Below are positions 1-8,372 of a stretch of 64,000 nt of DNA, one piece after another. Numbering within the stretch: position 1 is the stretch's first letter; every line of letters begins with the position of its first letter. Below the pieces are notes generated by a model. It ran no database searches. It had not been told where the DNA came from and was given only the letters and a program-made list of their open reading frames with translations. A program made the translations under genes and the position numbers. The DNA comes from CAZLCC01 sp964558365 (lineage in GTDB: Bacteria; Patescibacteriota; Saccharimonadia; Saccharimonadales; Saccharimonadaceae): the NCBI GenBank assembly GCA_964558365.1, contig CAZLCC010000007.1, positions 13,177 to 77,176 on the forward strand, in the 5' to 3' direction.

Positions 1-268
1 TGTGCCGCTGGGCGGCTAGTTCAATCCTGGGATCAGACTCAACCGTTCCAAACCCAGCCGCCTTACGCTCCTCATTGAGGAGGCAATAAAACGCAGTTCG
101 CGCTTTCTTGATCCCGATCTTCAGAATTTGTGCATGTGCATTGTTGCACTGCTTTGCCGCATTCGCATTTGGCGCTGCCGTCACCAACATGGCAACAGCA
201 AAGATCATGAGCACTACCGAGAAGGCAGCCATCATGACCATGAATCGGTTATTATTCTTGGTGTGCAT
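1..268 (-). CDS. Secreted CAP/SCP-like domain protein, 3' part beyond window edge
   Basis: The gene runs off the left edge, leaving 89 codons. The ATG at 268 follows a strong Shine-Dalgarno (AGGAGGTG, 280-273). Residues 9-32 are a hydrophobic signal segment followed by an Ala/Asn stretch (PNANAA, 33-38) suited to signal peptidase cleavage. Residues 62-73 (CLLNEERKAAGF) followed by a DPRIELAAQRH segment match the start of bacterial CAP/SCP domains, where an N-x-x-R-x-x-x-G helix is followed by a D-x-x-L-x-x-A-A-x-x-H helix carrying the first active-site His. The domain call is by motif recognition and the remainder is not visible. The start is GC-richer than most genes here and uses an SD, unlike the many leaderless genes. 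Probably an exported surface protein of unknown role. Confidence 0.7.
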   Translation of the reverse strand, partial: MHTKNNNRFMVMMAAFSVVLMIFAVAMLVTAAPNANAAKQCNNAHAQILKIGIKKARTAFYCLLNEERKAAGFGTVESDPRIELAAQRH

Positions 269-478
269 GATGCACCTCCTATATAGTAGAGCTCGTCTGA
301 GGGTATTCCCAGACCAGCGCGTTAGATTTTTGCTATTTTTTAAAAAAACAAAAAACCAAAGCGCCAGCCTGGATAACATTAAATAAAGGATAAGTGGTAG
401 ATTGTTAAACTGCTCAACTTTTATGCTCTAAGGATATAAAAGGAGCAAACCTCCAGCTAACTCTATTGCTAACTGAAT
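269..478 (-). promoter_or_regulatory. Long non-coding leader of the CAP-like gene
   Basis: This is the inferred 5' UTR of the CAP-like gene and has no credible ORF on either strand. Just before the SD it holds a short inverted repeat, GTCTGaGGG/CCCAGAC with a TATT loop (295-314), and further upstream an A/T-homopolymer run (about 330-357). No known riboswitch was recognised. Together with the xerC promoter region it explains the gene-free stretch 269-596. Confidence 0.45.
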
Positions 479-484
479 AGTTTC

Positions 485-513
485 ATTATATAACACACAT
501 CATAATTTGTCAA
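485..513 (-). promoter_or_regulatory. Consensus sigma-70 promoter of the CAP-like gene
   Basis: On the minus strand TTGACA (513-508), a 17-nt spacer and TATAAT (490-485) form a perfect consensus promoter reading toward the CAP-like gene. The start site would be near 478, giving a leader of about 210 nt before the ATG at 268. Confidence 0.75.
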
Positions 514-583
514 CCATAAGCAGCCCTGCCCCACTACCTGTCATTCTACTTTTTATCCTATGTCGCACAATGTTAAATTACGC

Positions 584-589
584 TATAAT
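584..589 (+). promoter_or_regulatory. -10 box of the recombinase gene, leaderless arrangement
   Basis: TATAAT ends seven bases before the ATG at 597, so transcription should begin at or next to the start codon. No Shine-Dalgarno is present. This spacing favours 597 over the upstream in-frame TTG at 507. Confidence 0.6.
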
Positions 590-596
590 AAAGCTT

Positions 597-1511
597 ATGT
601 ATCTTTCTGAACTTATTATCGATTTTTTAGAACACCTAGAGGTTGAGCGTGGAAGATCTCAGAAAACGGCTGAGAACTACCACCTCTACCTTCAACGCTT
701 GGTTGAATTTGCAGGAGATGTGGAAGTAAACAAAATAAATGCCGAAATGGTGCGCAAGTGGCGTTTGTGGCTTAATCGTTATAAAAACGACAATGATGAT
801 GATTTAGCAACGATTACTCAGGGTTATCACCTTATAGCACTGCGTAGTTTTTTAACCTATTGCGCAAAAAGAAATATTGAAACGCTTGAACCAACTAAAA
901 TTGAACTGCCGAAAATTAACCGCAAACAAGTTACTTTTTTAGATAGAGATGAAATTAAAAGGTTGGTTGATGCAATTGATGCTTCAAACGAAGTTGGGTT
1001 ACGAGACAAGGCTATTATTGAGCTACTCCTCTCTAGCGGCTTACGTGTATCTGAACTTGCCAGCTTAAACCGAGATCATGTGAATACTAAGCGTCGTGAA
1101 TTTATGGTGCGCGGAAAAGGGCAAAAAGACCGCCCGGTATTTATTAGCGAACAAGCAGCGCAAAACGTTGCAAACTACCTTGAAAGAAGAGCCGATTCAC
1201 TTCCCCCCCTCTTTATTAGCTATAGCGGGCGAAGCGGATCGCAAGATAACAGTGGTGATTTTAAACGTTTAACTTCGCGTAGCATTCAGCGAATTGTGCA
1301 AAAATACGCCAAACTCGCTGGTATTACGAAGCACGTTTCGCCGCACACAATGCGGCACAGCTTTGCAACTGATCTTTTAATGAACGGAGCCGATCTAAGA
1401 AGTGTGCAGAGTATGCTTGGCCACAGCAACATTGCCACTACGCAAGTTTACACTCATGTTACCGATCAGCACTTAAAAGAAGTGCACGAAAAGTTTCATA
1501 AAGCTACTTAA
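597..1511 (+). CDS. Tyrosine recombinase, XerC/XerD-like
   Basis: A 304-aa site-specific recombinase of the phage-integrase family, the size of XerC/D. Residues 1-90 form the SAM-like core-binding domain, and about 112-304 the catalytic domain. The catalytic set is complete: R150 (GLRVSEL), K174 (GKGQKDR), H250 and R253 (HTMRHSF), H276 (LGHSN) and Tyr285 nucleophile (TTQVYTHV). It probably resolves chromosome dimers at a dif site, perhaps alone, but only this one recombinase is visible and partners could lie elsewhere. The ATG at 597 is chosen because a -10 box lies just upstream. It converges on the pilus operon with a 10-bp gap. An integrase of a mobile element is possible, but no att-like repeats or cargo were seen. 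Confidence 0.85.
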   Translation: MYLSELIIDFLEHLEVERGRSQKTAENYHLYLQRLVEFAGDVEVNKINAEMVRKWRLWLNRYKNDNDDDLATITQGYHLIALRSFLTYCAKRNIETLEPTKIELPKINRKQVTFLDRDEIKRLVDAIDASNEVGLRDKAIIELLLSSGLRVSELASLNRDHVNTKRREFMVRGKGQKDRPVFISEQAAQNVANYLERRADSLPPLFISYSGRSGSQDNSGDFKRLTSRSIQRIVQKYAKLAGITKHVSPHTMRHSFATDLLMNGADLRSVQSMLGHSNIATTQVYTHVTDQHLKEVHEKFHKAT

Positions 1512-1521
1512 TGTAGTTTAT

Positions 1522-2664
1522 CTATTCACAGAAATTCTTATAATGAGAGGTTAGAGAGCCGACACTCAGAGCCTTGCAGAGTGAATCTGCTGTATCGAAC
1601 GAAGGATAATTCATAATGTGTGAGGTATTATCAAAGCGAACACGTGTCTCAACACGTCTAAATACATCATCTGCCCGCCCTGTTGCGTCTATTTTGGGCT
1701 GGATGCCATCTAATGGAACTGGTACTCCACCGCCTAAAAGCTCAACCTTATATTGTGTCTCGTTGGCATATAAAGGCGTAATGAGAAGATAGTAGTCATT
1801 GTTAGCTGAGTCTAGACCCGTAAGTCGGATATCCTTACAGATATAATCTTGGTTATATTTTTGAGCACAATTTATCTTCTTTGGTGTTGAGCTGTTTGTT
1901 GGCGATATGCTATCGGTGCCAGATCTTGCCGAAACAGAGCCTAATGAAATTAGGTTTGCTCCACCAGTCCTTTGTGGATACAAAAAGACCACTTTGTTAT
2001 TATCATTAATCTGCGCTAGAGTCGGGTTATTTTTTGGAACCTGAATAAGTTGTGCTCTTAGAAGCGCGGGGATTCTGCCGTTACCCCACTCTGCTGTTGA
2101 TTTTGGTAACTTTGCTTCATTTGTATTATTGCTAATATACGGAACGTCTGTTGATGCTGCGTCTTGAGGAGAAATTCCCGCATCATCTGCCTTGCCCCAG
2201 CTTAAGCGAATTGTGTCAAAGTTACTTAAAGTTTTTAGAGGAATAAAATCTGTGGTTTCTGCATTAAGTCTGTTTTTATAATCTGGCGGATTGTATGTGA
2301 CATTCACACAAGTGTAGGCTTGATTGAAATTGTTTTCTTCCTCATCTTGTGTTGATACACGGACTTCTGGCGTGCTCCCTCTTGTGGCATTCGTGTCTTT
2401 GCAGTCTTGTTGGAATTTTGTTGCTAAATCACAATCAGCATCGTCCTTACACTCATTAATAGTACGTTTAGCATCTTCAATACCAGCCTGTGCGGCATCG
2501 TATGCGCTTTGCGAAAGATCATTATTTAGTGCCTGGCGCTGATCTTGGTTAGTAATTTGCACAAAGCTAACGGTTACTACCCCTAATAAAAGAGTGAAGA
2601 ATATAACCACAAAAATAGAGGCTACTCCACCTTGCAATTTTTTCGTGTCTTTTTTTACTTTCAT
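1522..2664 (-). CDS. PilX-like prepilin-family protein, last gene of pilus operon
   Basis: A 380-aa protein with a basic N-terminus, then GGVASIFVVIFFTLLLGVVTVSF, written here only as a landmark for a type IV pilin-like transmembrane helix near residues 14-36. The Glu5 typical of major pilins is absent, as in PilX/GspK-type subunits. The rest is an extracellular domain with several cysteines and no recognised family. The ATG at 2664 follows the previous stop by four bases with an AAGGG just upstream, so it is preferred to the upstream in-frame start at 2697. It is the promoter-distal gene of the operon. A minor pilin or tip-complex subunit is inferred. Confidence 0.6.
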   Translation of the reverse strand: MKVKKDTKKLQGGVASIFVVIFFTLLLGVVTVSFVQITNQDQRQALNNDLSQSAYDAAQAGIEDAKRTINECKDDADCDLATKFQQDCKDTNATRGSTPEVRVSTQDEEENNFNQAYTCVNVTYNPPDYKNRLNAETTDFIPLKTLSNFDTIRLSWGKADDAGISPQDAASTDVPYISNNTNEAKLPKSTAEWGNGRIPALLRAQLIQVPKNNPTLAQINDNNKVVFLYPQRTGGANLISLGSVSARSGTDSISPTNSSTPKKINCAQKYNQDYICKDIRLTGLDSANNDYYLLITPLYANETQYKVELLGGGVPVPLDGIQPKIDATGRADDVFRRVETRVRFDNTSHIMNYPSFDTADSLCKALSVGSLTSHYKNFCE

Positions 2665-2668
2665 GCCC

Positions 2669-3286
2669 TTAATTCCCCTTTGCATATACAGTAACATTAA
2701 ATGTGTTTAGAGCGCAAAAATCACCACCTTTTTCACCGGTACATCTGTTATCTTCGATAAGATCAGCAGTTGGAGTTGAAATTGTGTAGCGCATCCCTAT
2801 CATGGCCTTATTACCCTCACCGGTTATGTATGTATATTCAGTAGGCTGGCGCATAACTAGTCCGTCTCCGATTAGCTCAACTGTCGTGTTTTCATCCCGA
2901 GGGACAGCCGGAGTGTTGCTTCCTGGTGGACACATTGTTGCACCCGGATCGCGGTAACGCGCAAAGCCCACTCTCGTGCTATTTGCATCATCATAAACAT
3001 TGTTAGTCTCGCCAGGTATGTTCCATATAAAGCTATACCCACCAAGACAGAGTCTGCCGTCATCTTGCCGAGAATCATTGATAGAATTTGGATCAGTGCG
3101 TTGAAACACTCTCTGCAGCTCTGCACCAAGTGTGCGACCACTTTGGTTTACTCTTTTTAAAGTTATGCCCTTATTGTACGTATGTGTAATTTGAATAACA
3201 CTCACCAATAGTACGATTAATAAACCTGCAACAAATGCCATAGCAAACATTAGCTCGGTGATAGTAAACCCGTTTCTTTTATTCAT
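2669..3286 (-). CDS. Minor prepilin (PilW/PulJ-like)
   Basis: A 205-aa type IV prepilin. After the short leader MNKRNG the mature sequence would begin FTITELMF, with the conserved Glu at +5 and a hydrophobic helix to about residue 28. The C-terminal domain has five cysteines (three in the last 40 residues) and no recognised fold. It overlaps the preceding gene by eight bases, which implies translational coupling. It is the third of four consecutive pilin-like genes after pilD, the usual place for minor pilins that prime assembly. Confidence 0.7.
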   Translation of the reverse strand: MNKRNGFTITELMFAMAFVAGLLIVLLVSVIQITHTYNKGITLKRVNQSGRTLGAELQRVFQRTDPNSINDSRQDDGRLCLGGYSFIWNIPGETNNVYDDANSTRVGFARYRDPGATMCPPGSNTPAVPRDENTTVELIGDGLVMRQPTEYTYITGEGNKAMIGMRYTISTPTADLIEDNRCTGEKGGDFCALNTFNVTVYAKGN

Positions 3287-3821
3287 ATAGCCTCACAATC
3301 GTACCTGTTCGTGCATTCGGTCCTTCAAAAGGTGGCGGCCAGCAAGCTTGGATATAAAAATCAATAAAATTATCTTCACTATTTTTTACCGCTTCGATCC
3401 AGAGCCCCTGACCAGGTTGCGCAAAAACATCTTGAGATATATCCGCATTATTGTCATATTGCTCAACCGCTATTGACCCTGTAGGAATATCGTCGGTCGG
3501 CTCGAAAATTTGCAGAAAGAATGGAGCGCCACCGGTTGGTTGGCAGCTAGTGTTCTCATCATTGAAAGGCGTTGCGCTGGCGCTAGTCCAATCCTCTAAG
3601 ATTTCTTGCCACTGAGGGCTATTTGTATCCCTTAAGTACCTTAGAGCTTCAGCTTGTCCATCAAGAGACTGCCGAACAAGCGTATTCTCAACCGCCATTT
3701 GCGTAGTTGCCACGCCTCTATTCATAACTGCAAGGGACAGAACTATAACCAAGCCAGCTACTGCAATAGCAAACATGACTTCTACGATAGTGTCGCCTGA
3801 TTGTACTTTAGACCGCTTCAT
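3279..3821 (-). CDS. Minor prepilin (PilV/GspI-like)
   Basis: A 180-aa prepilin-like protein. Residues 8-13 (SGDTIVEV) keep the Gly at -1 and Glu at +5 of a type III prepilin site, but position +1 is Asp instead of Phe. A hydrophobic helix follows to about residue 30, then a globular domain with two cysteines. It sits between two other minor pilin genes, two bases after the upstream stop. The Asp at +1 may change N-methylation or cleavage efficiency. The function is inferred from N-terminal type and context. Confidence 0.65.
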   Translation of the reverse strand: MKRSKVQSGDTIVEVMFAIAVAGLVIVLSLAVMNRGVATTQMAVENTLVRQSLDGQAEALRYLRDTNSPQWQEILEDWTSASATPFNDENTSCQPTGGAPFFLQIFEPTDDIPTGSIAVEQYDNNADISQDVFAQPGQGLWIEAVKNSEDNFIDFYIQACWPPPFEGPNARTGTIVRLYE

Positions 3822-3823
3822 AA

Positions 3824-4585
3824 TTAGCTACATCGTCCTTCTGTGCCATCTACCTGAGCCAAGACAGCGTCTTGGGTGCCTATACCCATGAAGGTAATTG
3901 CTGCTGGCGCTACACCGATAATATCTTGTGAAGCAATGCAAATTTGCGATGGGTCTAGATGGTCAGCAGTAAGCTGGTCTATGAGTGGACCACTCTGCGG
4001 ATCTGGCACGCCATACACGAACACTGCACCACTTTTTGGTGAGCGCACTATAGCAATTGCTTCTATAGCCTCTCCCGGTTCACCCTCGACCCGATCTCCA
4101 ACTAGCTCAAAGCTATCTATAAAATTTGCAGAGGTTATTCTTGCATCCCATGGAATTCTATAAGTTTCTTCATTTGCATCTTGTTGCACTTGTGGCTGAT
4201 AAAAGCTCAAAACCTCCTCTTCATCTGCCGCATTTTCAACTTCAACATCAGTTGCATTTCTTGTACTAATGATAGGCTGTGCCGCTATTTGGTTACCGCC
4301 AACATCAAAAACGATCAATTTTCCTAGTATAAAACAGTTGCTTGAACCCCTGTTATCTATTCCGCTAGGGCAAGGCGTTTCTGTGTTACGATTATTTATA
4401 ACATTGAGGGTTTCGTTAAATTGTCTTTGCAAAAAACTATGTGTTGACTGAATACTGTCTGTATATCTCTGTCTTTGGATAGAAAGAGTAATGCCACTGA
4501 TAAGCCCAACCATGAGCAAGGCCGAAATCCCCAAAAACATGGAGACTTCGATGATTGTAAAGCCTTTTTGATTTTCGCCACTCAT
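3824..4585 (-). CDS. Minor prepilin
   Basis: A 253-aa type IV prepilin: the leader ends in QKG, followed by FTIIEVSMF with Glu at +5 and a long hydrophobic helix (about residues 9-31). The remainder is predicted extracellular and acidic, with a few cysteines near the middle and end (CPSG, SNCF, EGRCS). It is the first minor pilin gene after pilD, and PilD encoded just upstream should process it. No specific subfamily could be assigned. Confidence 0.7.
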   Translation of the reverse strand: MSGENQKGFTIIEVSMFLGISALLMVGLISGITLSIQRQRYTDSIQSTHSFLQRQFNETLNVINNRNTETPCPSGIDNRGSSNCFILGKLIVFDVGGNQIAAQPIISTRNATDVEVENAADEEEVLSFYQPQVQQDANEETYRIPWDARITSANFIDSFELVGDRVEGEPGEAIEAIAIVRSPKSGAVFVYGVPDPQSGPLIDQLTADHLDPSQICIASQDIIGVAPAAITFMGIGTQDAVLAQVDGTEGRCS

Positions 4586-4610
4586 TTAGTGATTATTATA
4601 GCATAAGCGC

Positions 4611-5441
4611 TTAGATTGTATCAGTAGTAGGAATGCCGACCATACTGATAGCAAGATACCAGTCAATGATAGCTGGACCGAATAATCCTGCTATGAGAAA
4701 TCCTGCTATGAGAAATGGCCCAAATGGAATGTGTGAAGTGCGCTTTAATTTGCTCTGTGCCATAGCTGGAATAACGACGATACAACCAATGAGGTTTGCG
4801 AGAAATAGTGCGAGAAGCGCCAGCTGCCAATCACCTAAAAGCAGTGCCAAGGCTAAGCCAAGCTTTACATCACCAAAGCCAATCCACTTACCCTTAGACC
4901 AAATAAAGACTACGAGGTAGATTCCTGAAAGAATTAAGACTGCAAGTGCAGTGCTAATGAGCGTTGCGGCTATATCTTGTGAAGCGATAAGTTTCACAGC
5001 AACGGTGAGCACACCAACACCTATAAGCGGAAAGGTGACTTTATCTGGCAAAAGAAGCCACTTAAGGTCGTATATGAAGAGAATTGCTAGCATGACGCCT
5101 GCAGCAAGCCATAAACCAAAGAGTAGCCAAGGCGCTGTATCTACAAGCACGTATGGCCAGAAAAGGTATGAGCCAACAAAGAATAGCGCAACAGCGACTT
5201 CTACGAACGGATATTGACGGCTAATTGGCTTTTTGCAATAACGACACTTCCCTTTTAGCGAAAGCCAGCTAAAAACTGGTATTAGATCATAGGCGGCAAG
5301 TTTATGATGACAATGCACACACTGAGAGCGATCGTTCCATAGGTTCTTTTTCTTTTTAATACGCCACACAGCTGCGTTTACAAAACTACCAAAACAAAGC
5401 CCAATAAGTGTTAGAGCAATAATAATATACACTTTATCCAT
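4611..5441 (-). CDS. pilD: Prepilin peptidase / N-methyltransferase (A24 family)
   Basis: A 276-aa polytopic membrane protein that cleaves prepilin leaders and should N-methylate the new N-terminus. The N-terminal cytoplasmic insert has two CxxC pairs (CVHC and CRYC) flanking the methylase region. Aspartates in a D-x-K-W-x-L-L-P-D segment and a GFGDVK motif supply the two catalytic Asp of the GxGD protease class. About eight TM segments are seen. The start at 5441 (MDKVYII) is chosen because an extended -10 (TGC TACCAT, 5457-5449) lies seven bases upstream; 5447 is an in-frame alternative. A terminator separates it from the major pilin gene, so it probably has its own promoter. Confidence 0.9.
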   Translation of the reverse strand: MDKVYIIIALTLIGLCFGSFVNAAVWRIKKKKNLWNDRSQCVHCHHKLAAYDLIPVFSWLSLKGKCRYCKKPISRQYPFVEVAVALFFVGSYLFWPYVLVDTAPWLLFGLWLAAGVMLAILFIYDLKWLLLPDKVTFPLIGVGVLTVAVKLIASQDIAATLISTALAVLILSGIYLVVFIWSKGKWIGFGDVKLGLALALLLGDWQLALLALFLANLIGCIVVIPAMAQSKLKRTSHIPFGPFLIAGFLIAGLFGPAIIDWYLAISMVGIPTTDTI

Positions 5442-5448
5442 TAGCATT

Positions 5449-5457
5449 ATGGTAGCA
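5449..5457 (-). promoter_or_regulatory. Extended -10 element for pilD
   Basis: TGC TACCAT on the minus strand ends seven bases before the ATG at 5441, matching the near-leaderless spacing at other genes here. It lies just past the pilin terminator, where a new promoter would be needed. It is only five of six matches to TATAAT, so the call is moderate. Confidence 0.4.
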
Positions 5458-5472
5458 GATTAAGTTTAAAAT

Positions 5473-5499
5473 AAAAACTCCCAAAATTTGGGAGTTTTT
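5473..5499. terminator. Terminator after the major pilin gene
   Basis: AAAAACTCCC and GGGAGTTTTT flank a short AAAATTT centre, a strong stem with U tracts in both directions. In the operon direction it lies 18 bases after the pilin stop. It should end most pilin transcripts and lower expression of pilD and the minor pilins relative to pilin. Confidence 0.8.
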
Positions 5500-5516
5500 A
5501 AGAAATTTAATGCTAA

Positions 5517-5981
5517 TCAGTTTGACTGACAATAAACACCACTACCTTCTAAGCGCATAATAATCGCTGCTTGTCGAGCATTACCAGCAACTGCATTTTC
5601 CCCATCACACCTCATTCCTGTAGCATAAAAATAATCACCGGCGTTGTTAACTGTGCCTTGGGTATCCCTCTGCACATACACCGCATCAGTTGAAGGATCC
5701 CTAAAGTCCCTACCTCCATCTAGGTATCGATCAATAAACGCACCCATGGGGTTCGTGTCAGCCTGTACTACAGTCGGAGCGGCCCCTCTGTTATTTGTTC
5801 TAAATTGCTCAAGCTGACTCATGAATCTTCCTACGTCATCCCTGCGCTGCGTGTCACGTTGATTGCGCTGCAGTGCTGGCAGGGCAATGAATATCATCAA
5901 GAAAATAAGGCCTGCAATGGCAAGTACCAGTACCACTTCAATGATAGTAAATCCTTTATTTATTTTGTTCTGCTGTTTCAT
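5517..5981 (-). CDS. pilA: Major type IV prepilin
   Basis: A 154-aa prepilin with leader ending NKG and mature start FTIIEVVLVLAI: Phe at +1 and Glu at +5, followed by the hydrophobic assembly helix. The next segment, ALPALQRNQRDTQRRDDV, closely resembles Saccharibacteria pilins as I remember them. Two cysteines near the C-terminus (MRCDG and VYCQSN) could form the D-region disulfide. It has its own leader with an AAGGAG sequence and is followed at once by a strong terminator, as expected for the most abundant subunit. It is probably the pilus shaft protein. Confidence 0.88.
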   Translation of the reverse strand: MKQQNKINKGFTIIEVVLVLAIAGLIFLMIFIALPALQRNQRDTQRRDDVGRFMSQLEQFRTNNRGAAPTVVQADTNPMGAFIDRYLDGGRDFRDPSTDAVYVQRDTQGTVNNAGDYFYATGMRCDGENAVAGNARQAAIIMRLEGSGVYCQSN

Positions 5982-6029
5982 GAGAGATTTCCACTCCTTA
6001 TCTCTTAGAATTTAATGTTTACATTGTAA

Positions 6030-6064
6030 ACGCTTACGCTTAGAATACTCTGCTTGAAGTTTTT
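6030..6064 (-). promoter_or_regulatory. Candidate promoter for the major pilin gene
   Basis: In the gap between pilC and the pilin gene the minus strand reads TTGCGA, 17 bases (aaaaacttcaagcagag), TATTCT. Both boxes match consensus at four of six positions. A separate promoter with the downstream terminator would give a pilin-only transcript. Confidence 0.4.
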
Positions 6065-6073
6065 TCGCAAGCT

Positions 6074-7285
6074 TTAAAGTGCTCCTGTTGTATTAACGAG
6101 GTTATAAATTGGTAAGAGAATTGCGGCAACCATTGTCCCTGCCACCAAAGCAAGAATAACCATTAAAACTGGTTCAATAGCAGTTGAAATTGACTTAATG
6201 GCATTATCTAGCTCATTCTCATAGACGCTGGCAACCTTACCCATCATTTCATCAACTTTTCCAGATTTTTCACCAATACTAATCATTTGCGGCACAAGAG
6301 TTAAAATATATTCTTCGTTCTTTAGAGAATCTGCTAGGCTTTTGCCTCCCTTTACCTTAGTCGCTGCATGGTTGATAGACTTAGCAACGTGCACATTATT
6401 CACACCTTCAGAACAAATCTTAAGCGTATCAAGCATTGGAACACCTGTGGCAAGCAATGTTTGGCCAGTACGCATAAAGCGCGCCATGTAGAGTTTTTTA
6501 AATAAATCTCCGAATAATGGCATGTTGAGCTTTAGAGAATCTTTGGTCTGAATACCTTCTTCGGTCTTTAGATATTGTGCTAAGAAGTACCCGCCTATGC
6601 CAGCCAATATAATAATTAGCCACCAAAAGTGAATAACAAAATTTGCAGCTCCCACCATGATTTCCGTAACCCATGGAAGATTTTGCTTTAAATCGTCATA
6701 TAGCTTTTCGATTTGCGGAACAACAGTAAAGAGCATAAAACCTAACACCAAAAAAATGACTACTAATACAATCAACGGATACACCATGGCACCACGAATC
6801 TTACTCATCATTTCAGCATCTTTTTCCTGCTGAGCAGCAAGTCGGAGCAGAGCCTTGTCTAAGGTTCCAGAGGATTCGCCTGCTTCTACTAAAGAAACGA
6901 ATACCCTGTCAAACGCTTCTGGGTGCTTGGCAAAAGAATCGGCAAGGGTGTTACCGCCTTCAACTGAGGTGAGAATTTCTTGTGCGATACTCGCTAGATG
7001 CTTATTTTCTGTTTGCTCGATTGTGGTTTGCAAGCTTTGTGTAAGTGGCAAACCAGCACCAATAAGTGTCGAAAGTTGGCGGGAGAAGACAACCTTATCT
7101 TTTGCACTAATGCGGTTTTTTAAAAACGCAAAGGGTCCACCTGTGTCTTGATTTGATATTTTCGTAGGGACATAGCCCTGCTTGGTAAGAATTTTTGCAG
7201 CCGCAGACTCGGACTCAGCCTGAATTGTCGCTTTAATGCGCTTGCCAGTTGCAGGGTCTTTTGCTTCGTAACTAAACGTGAGCAT
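6074..7285 (-). CDS. pilC: Type IV pilus inner-membrane platform protein PilC
   Basis: A 403-aa protein of the GspF/PilC family and usual length. It has two repeats of the T2SSF domain (about residues 70-190 and 270-395), each ending in a hydrophobic segment, with another TM pair near 165-235. The motifs GAGLPLTQSL and ATGVPMLDTL mark the two repeat starts. The N-terminal FSYEAKDPATGKR is typical. It connects the PilB/PilT ATPases to the growing pilus. It lies four bases after pilT, in the same operon. Confidence 0.92.
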   Translation of the reverse strand: MLTFSYEAKDPATGKRIKATIQAESESAAAKILTKQGYVPTKISNQDTGGPFAFLKNRISAKDKVVFSRQLSTLIGAGLPLTQSLQTTIEQTENKHLASIAQEILTSVEGGNTLADSFAKHPEAFDRVFVSLVEAGESSGTLDKALLRLAAQQEKDAEMMSKIRGAMVYPLIVLVVIFLVLGFMLFTVVPQIEKLYDDLKQNLPWVTEIMVGAANFVIHFWWLIIILAGIGGYFLAQYLKTEEGIQTKDSLKLNMPLFGDLFKKLYMARFMRTGQTLLATGVPMLDTLKICSEGVNNVHVAKSINHAATKVKGGKSLADSLKNEEYILTLVPQMISIGEKSGKVDEMMGKVASVYENELDNAIKSISTAIEPVLMVILALVAGTMVAAILLPIYNLVNTTGAL

Positions 7286-7289
7286 TCAT

Positions 7290-8360
7290 TTACCCTCGCA
7301 TCATCCTGTCTAGCTCTGCGATGTCTACTGCAAAGTTACGTGCGTCGTCGTATGTAATAGTGCCTGCTTTTACGAGGCCAACAAGCGTTTTATCCATAGA
7401 CTGCATGCCTTGATCTGCACCAGTTTGAATCACTGCATCGAGCTGGTGGCTCTTGCCTTCGCGAATGATGTTTCGCACCGCAGGGGTTGCGGTTAAGATT
7501 TCTGCACTCACCACTCTTCCACCACCAATTGCGGGAATGAGTCGCTGTGAACAAATTGCCATGAGGATATTTGAAAGTTGTGCACGAACTTGTGGCTGCT
7601 GGTGTGGCGGGAATACGTCGATCATACGGTCAATTGATTGCGCTGCACTGTTGGTGTGCAGTGTTGCAAACACCAAATGACCTGTTTCTGCGATGGTTAT
7701 AGCGGCAGAGATTGTTTCAAGGTCTCGCATTTCGCCAATCAACACAACATCTGGATCTTGGCGGAGACTAGAGCGAAGCGCTGCCGAAAAGCTATAGGTG
7801 TCGTAATGCACTTCACGCTGCACAACGACAGATTTTTTTGATTTATGCGTAAACTCAATTGGATCTTCAATTGTGATGATGTGATGAGATTTTTCGGTGT
7901 TGATTTTATCGACGAGTGCGGCCAGTGTGGTTGATTTACCAGAACCGGTTGGGCCTGTTACCAAAACGAGTCCGCGAGGAAAGTTTGCAAAATTATTAAC
8001 CACTGGTGGCATACCCAGCTCGTTAATACTTTTAATTTCGTTTGGAATAAGACGAAGTGCTGCTGCTAAATTACCACGCTCATGAAACGCATTTACACGA
8101 AAACGCCCAAGATCACCGAAAGCAAAGCTGAAATCAAACTCTTTATCTTTAACCAAAATTTGCTGTTGATCTTCATCTAAAATTGAAAACACTAAACGCT
8201 CAACCGTTGGTTCATCAAGATTTTCGCAGCCAGCGACTGGTATAAGGCTGCCATCTACACGCAGCATTGGTGGCAAAGAAATTTGTAAGTGAAGGTCTGA
8301 TGCGCGCTTTCGCACCACCTCTTCAAGCAAAACTTCAATTCTTAATTCTTGGTTATTCAT
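7290..8360 (-). CDS. pilT: Pilus retraction ATPase PilT
   Basis: A 356-aa hexameric ATPase that drives pilus retraction. The order is: N-terminal PAS-like domain with ASDLHLQ near the start, Walker A GPTGSGKST, Asp-box EDPIEF, Walker B DVVLIGEMRDLET, His-box ATLHTNSA, and the C-terminal region after AIGGGR. Its length and the absence of an N-terminal MshEN domain distinguish it from PilB. The ATG at 8360 has an AGGGAG five bases upstream, so it is preferred to the GTG at 8366. Presence of pilT implies a dynamic, retractable pilus. Confidence 0.92.
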   Translation of the reverse strand: MNNQELRIEVLLEEVVRKRASDLHLQISLPPMLRVDGSLIPVAGCENLDEPTVERLVFSILDEDQQQILVKDKEFDFSFAFGDLGRFRVNAFHERGNLAAALRLIPNEIKSINELGMPPVVNNFANFPRGLVLVTGPTGSGKSTTLAALVDKINTEKSHHIITIEDPIEFTHKSKKSVVVQREVHYDTYSFSAALRSSLRQDPDVVLIGEMRDLETISAAITIAETGHLVFATLHTNSAAQSIDRMIDVFPPHQQPQVRAQLSNILMAICSQRLIPAIGGGRVVSAEILTATPAVRNIIREGKSHQLDAVIQTGADQGMQSMDKTLVGLVKAGTITYDDARNFAVDIAELDRMMRG

Positions 8361-8372
8361 TCCCACTCCCTT

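Noticed and set aside
108..386. A 92-codon plus-strand ORF at the left edge
   Set aside because: It is antisense to the CAP-like gene, which has a signal peptide, SD and domain motif.
507..596. N-terminal extension of the recombinase from a TTG at 507
   Set aside because: The extension overlaps the CAP-gene promoter and has no SD, and the -10 box at 584-589 places transcription start at 597.
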